Source of the DNA: Gammaproteobacteria bacterium
GTDB taxonomy: Bacteria > Pseudomonadota > Gammaproteobacteria > SZUA-152
DNA: 7,240 nucleotides
Direction of reading: 5' to 3'
Assembly (NCBI GenBank): GCA_030599435.1
Contig: JAUVNZ010000075.1
Location: 1 to 7,240, forward strand
The translations under genes and the position numbers were made by a program. Positions 5,756 to 7,240 of the stretch are shown here, piece after piece (position 1 is the first letter of the stretch; each line of letters starts with the position of its first letter). The notes below the pieces were generated by a model. That model ran no database searches, was not told the DNA's origin, and saw only the letters and a program-made list of their open reading frames with translations.

Positions 5756-7240
5756 TTATAGGCCCCCAATCCCAGGATTGCCCTCAAGCCCTTTAATCTT
5801 AGGCAGGTTCATATCTTTCACGCGAATAGTATCTTGTGCGCGAACATACTCGGCTACAACATCCCAGATAGGATTATTCTGTTCATGTTGCTCTACACTG
5901 GCCCAGCCGGCGACTTTATACTTTTTGCTCGCGCCTACAGGTTTGCCATGTATTTCCATATCACCTATGCGGTTGCCAATAGTCTTGCTCGGATCGATGC
6001 TGTATTTCAGTCCGCCGACGCGTACCATGTCACCACCTTGTTGGTAGTAAGGGTCATCGTTGAACAGGTTGTCCCCGATGTCTTCCAGAACCAGCTTGAT
6101 CGTTTCCCCAGTTATTTCGTTCAGGGTAACTTGAGGATAGGTGATAGCGGTTTGAGTCATTACGTGTTCAAAGGTGATGGGTTCTCCTGGCAACACGCTG
6201 ACACCCCAGCGGAAACCTGGTGAAAATGCCAGATCAGCACCCTGTGTATCAATAAGCGCATCCAGAATTAACTGATCAAAGGTGCCGTTGAAACTGCCAC
6301 GACGATAGAGGAGATCGTCTGTCACTCCCAGCTTTTCATTCAACTTGTCCAGGTAAGGTTCGCGAACTTTATCGATATAGGTAGACATTTCCTTGTCTGG
6401 CTCGATCAAGTTGGAGAATATAGGCAATAAATTAAAGCGGAAGTCGCTCACTTTGCCATTTTTGACGTCAAAGTCTAAAACGCTGAGGAATTTTCCGTTA
6501 GAGCCTGAATTAATGACCAGTGTTTGGCCGCCAGAGTTTTTGATTTTTACAGCTTCCGGTACAGCATCATGGGTATGGCCACCCATGATGGCATCAATAC
6601 CGGTTACCCGGCTGGCCATTTTCAGGTCAACATCCATACCGTTATGTGAAAGCACGATGACAACCTGGGCACCAGCTTCGCGAGCATTATTTACTGTTTG
6701 TTGCATCTTGTCTTCGCGAATACCAAAACTCCAGTCGGGCATCATGTAGCGTGGATTGGCAATGGGCGTGTAGGGGAATGCCTGGCCGATAATGGCTACC
6801 GGTACGCCATTCATCTCCTTCATTACATAAGGTTTGAAAACGTCTTCTTCCCACTGGTTACTGATAACATTCTGGGCAACAAAATCTATGTGGCCCTCAA
6901 GATCTTTTTCGATAATTTCTGTTACTCGCTCGGCACCAAAGGTGAATTCCCAGTGCCCTGTCATTACATCAACGCCAAGCAATTTTGTGGCATCTACCAT
7001 ATCCTGAGCATTGGTATACAGAGAGGTGGCAGAACCTTGCCAGGTATCACCGCCATCCAGAAGTAATGAGTTTGGACGGCTTGCCCTTAGTTGTTTGATC
7101 AATGTAGAAAGGTGTGAGAATCCCCCGACCTTGCCGTATTGTTTGGCGGCTTCCGCGAAGTTTAGATAAGTAAAGGCGTGAGCTTCAGGTGTGTTAGGTG
7201 AAATGCCATAATTAGACAGGAAATGTTCGCCGACCAGGTG
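5756..7240 (-). CDS. soxB: Thiosulfohydrolase SoxB (N-terminus beyond the right edge)
   Basis: SoxB is the periplasmic dimanganese enzyme of the Sox thiosulfate-oxidation pathway. It hydrolyses the terminal sulfone from the cysteine S-thiosulfonate on the SoxY carrier and releases sulfate. The frame is open to the last base, giving 494 residues here. A TTG at 7100-7102 is an internal Leu codon, not the start. The fragment begins HLVGEHFL, and the usual family length of about 560-570 implies that roughly 70 residues are missing, including the signal peptide and first metal motif. Visible motifs, in fragment numbering, are KVGGFSHL (37-44), LLLDGGDTWQGSA (59-71), the SoxB signature GHWEFTFGAERV (95-106), SHNGMDVD (198-205), GGHTHD (220-225), FSPGFRWG (339-346) and GGDMVRVGG (402-410). 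GHWE replaces the GNHE of ordinary 5'-nucleotidases, which separates SoxB from its relatives. It is the last gene of its transcript and ends at a strong terminator. Confidence 0.96.
   Translation of the reverse strand, partial: HLVGEHFLSNYGISPNTPEAHAFTYLNFAEAAKQYGKVGGFSHLSTLIKQLRASRPNSLLLDGGDTWQGSATSLYTNAQDMVDATKLLGVDVMTGHWEFTFGAERVTEIIEKDLEGHIDFVAQNVISNQWEEDVFKPYVMKEMNGVPVAIIGQAFPYTPIANPRYMMPDWSFGIREDKMQQTVNNAREAGAQVVIVLSHNGMDVDLKMASRVTGIDAIMGGHTHDAVPEAVKIKNSGGQTLVINSGSNGKFLSVLDFDVKNGKVSDFRFNLLPIFSNLIEPDKEMSTYIDKVREPYLDKLNEKLGVTDDLLYRRGSFNGTFDQLILDALIDTQGADLAFSPGFRWGVSVLPGEPITFEHVMTQTAITYPQVTLNEITGETIKLVLEDIGDNLFNDDPYYQQGGDMVRVGGLKYSIDPSKTIGNRIGDMEIHGKPVGASKKYKVAGWASVEQHEQNNPIWDVVAEYVRAQDTIRVKDMNLPKIKGLEGNPGIGGL

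Noticed and set aside
7100..7102. TTG as a start codon of soxB
   Set aside because: The frame continues upstream to the window edge with typical SoxB sequence (HLVGEHFL, KVGGFSHL), so this is an internal leucine.
1..7240. CRISPR array, tRNA, rRNA, insertion sequence or prophage genes
   Set aside because: No regularly spaced repeats, cloverleaf-like segments or transposase/integrase motifs were seen; nearly all of the window is accounted for by core genes.

Overview
The window reads as core chromosome of a sulfur-oxidising proteobacterium, most likely a gammaproteobacterium. The evidence is the pepA-holC pair divergent from lptF-lptG, the same local order as in Escherichia coli, combined with a soxB gene for thiosulfate oxidation. 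Base composition looks moderate (close to half G+C by eye, not computed). I cannot name a genus.

Layout, left to right. Positions 1-152 (minus) hold the N-terminal 50 codons of an unrecognised protein that runs off the left edge. Positions 153-287 are non-coding and contain a REP/MITE-like palindrome (193-256). Then come three minus-strand genes, transcribed in the order pepA (3173 to 1680), holC (1609 to 1193) and a class I SAM-dependent methyltransferase (1145 to 288). The pepA-holC gap carries a perfect 14-nt tandem duplication that creates a cascade of tiny ORFs leading into the holC start codon. Positions 3174-3414 are the divergent control region between pepA and lptF, with a short inverted repeat and three heptamers spaced exactly 12 nt apart. 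Rightward from there run lptF (3415-4527) and lptG (4544-5608), the two membrane subunits of the LPS export ABC transporter. A strong bidirectional terminator (5690-5723) separates them from soxB, which is convergent on the minus strand (7240 to 5756) and cut by the right edge before its N-terminus.

Functionally there are three themes. Housekeeping peptide turnover and replication come from PepA and the Pol III chi subunit. Outer-membrane biogenesis comes from LptF and LptG, which with LptB (not here) lift LPS out of the inner membrane. Periplasmic thiosulfate oxidation comes from SoxB, which releases sulfate from the SoxY-bound intermediate. The methyltransferase and the left-edge ORF are of unknown role; the methyltransferase sits where E. 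coli has valS.

I see no phage, IS element, CRISPR array, tRNA or rRNA, and no convincing new multi-gene system. The observations most worth checking are the micro-ORF cascade before holC and the 12-nt-periodic heptamers before lptF.
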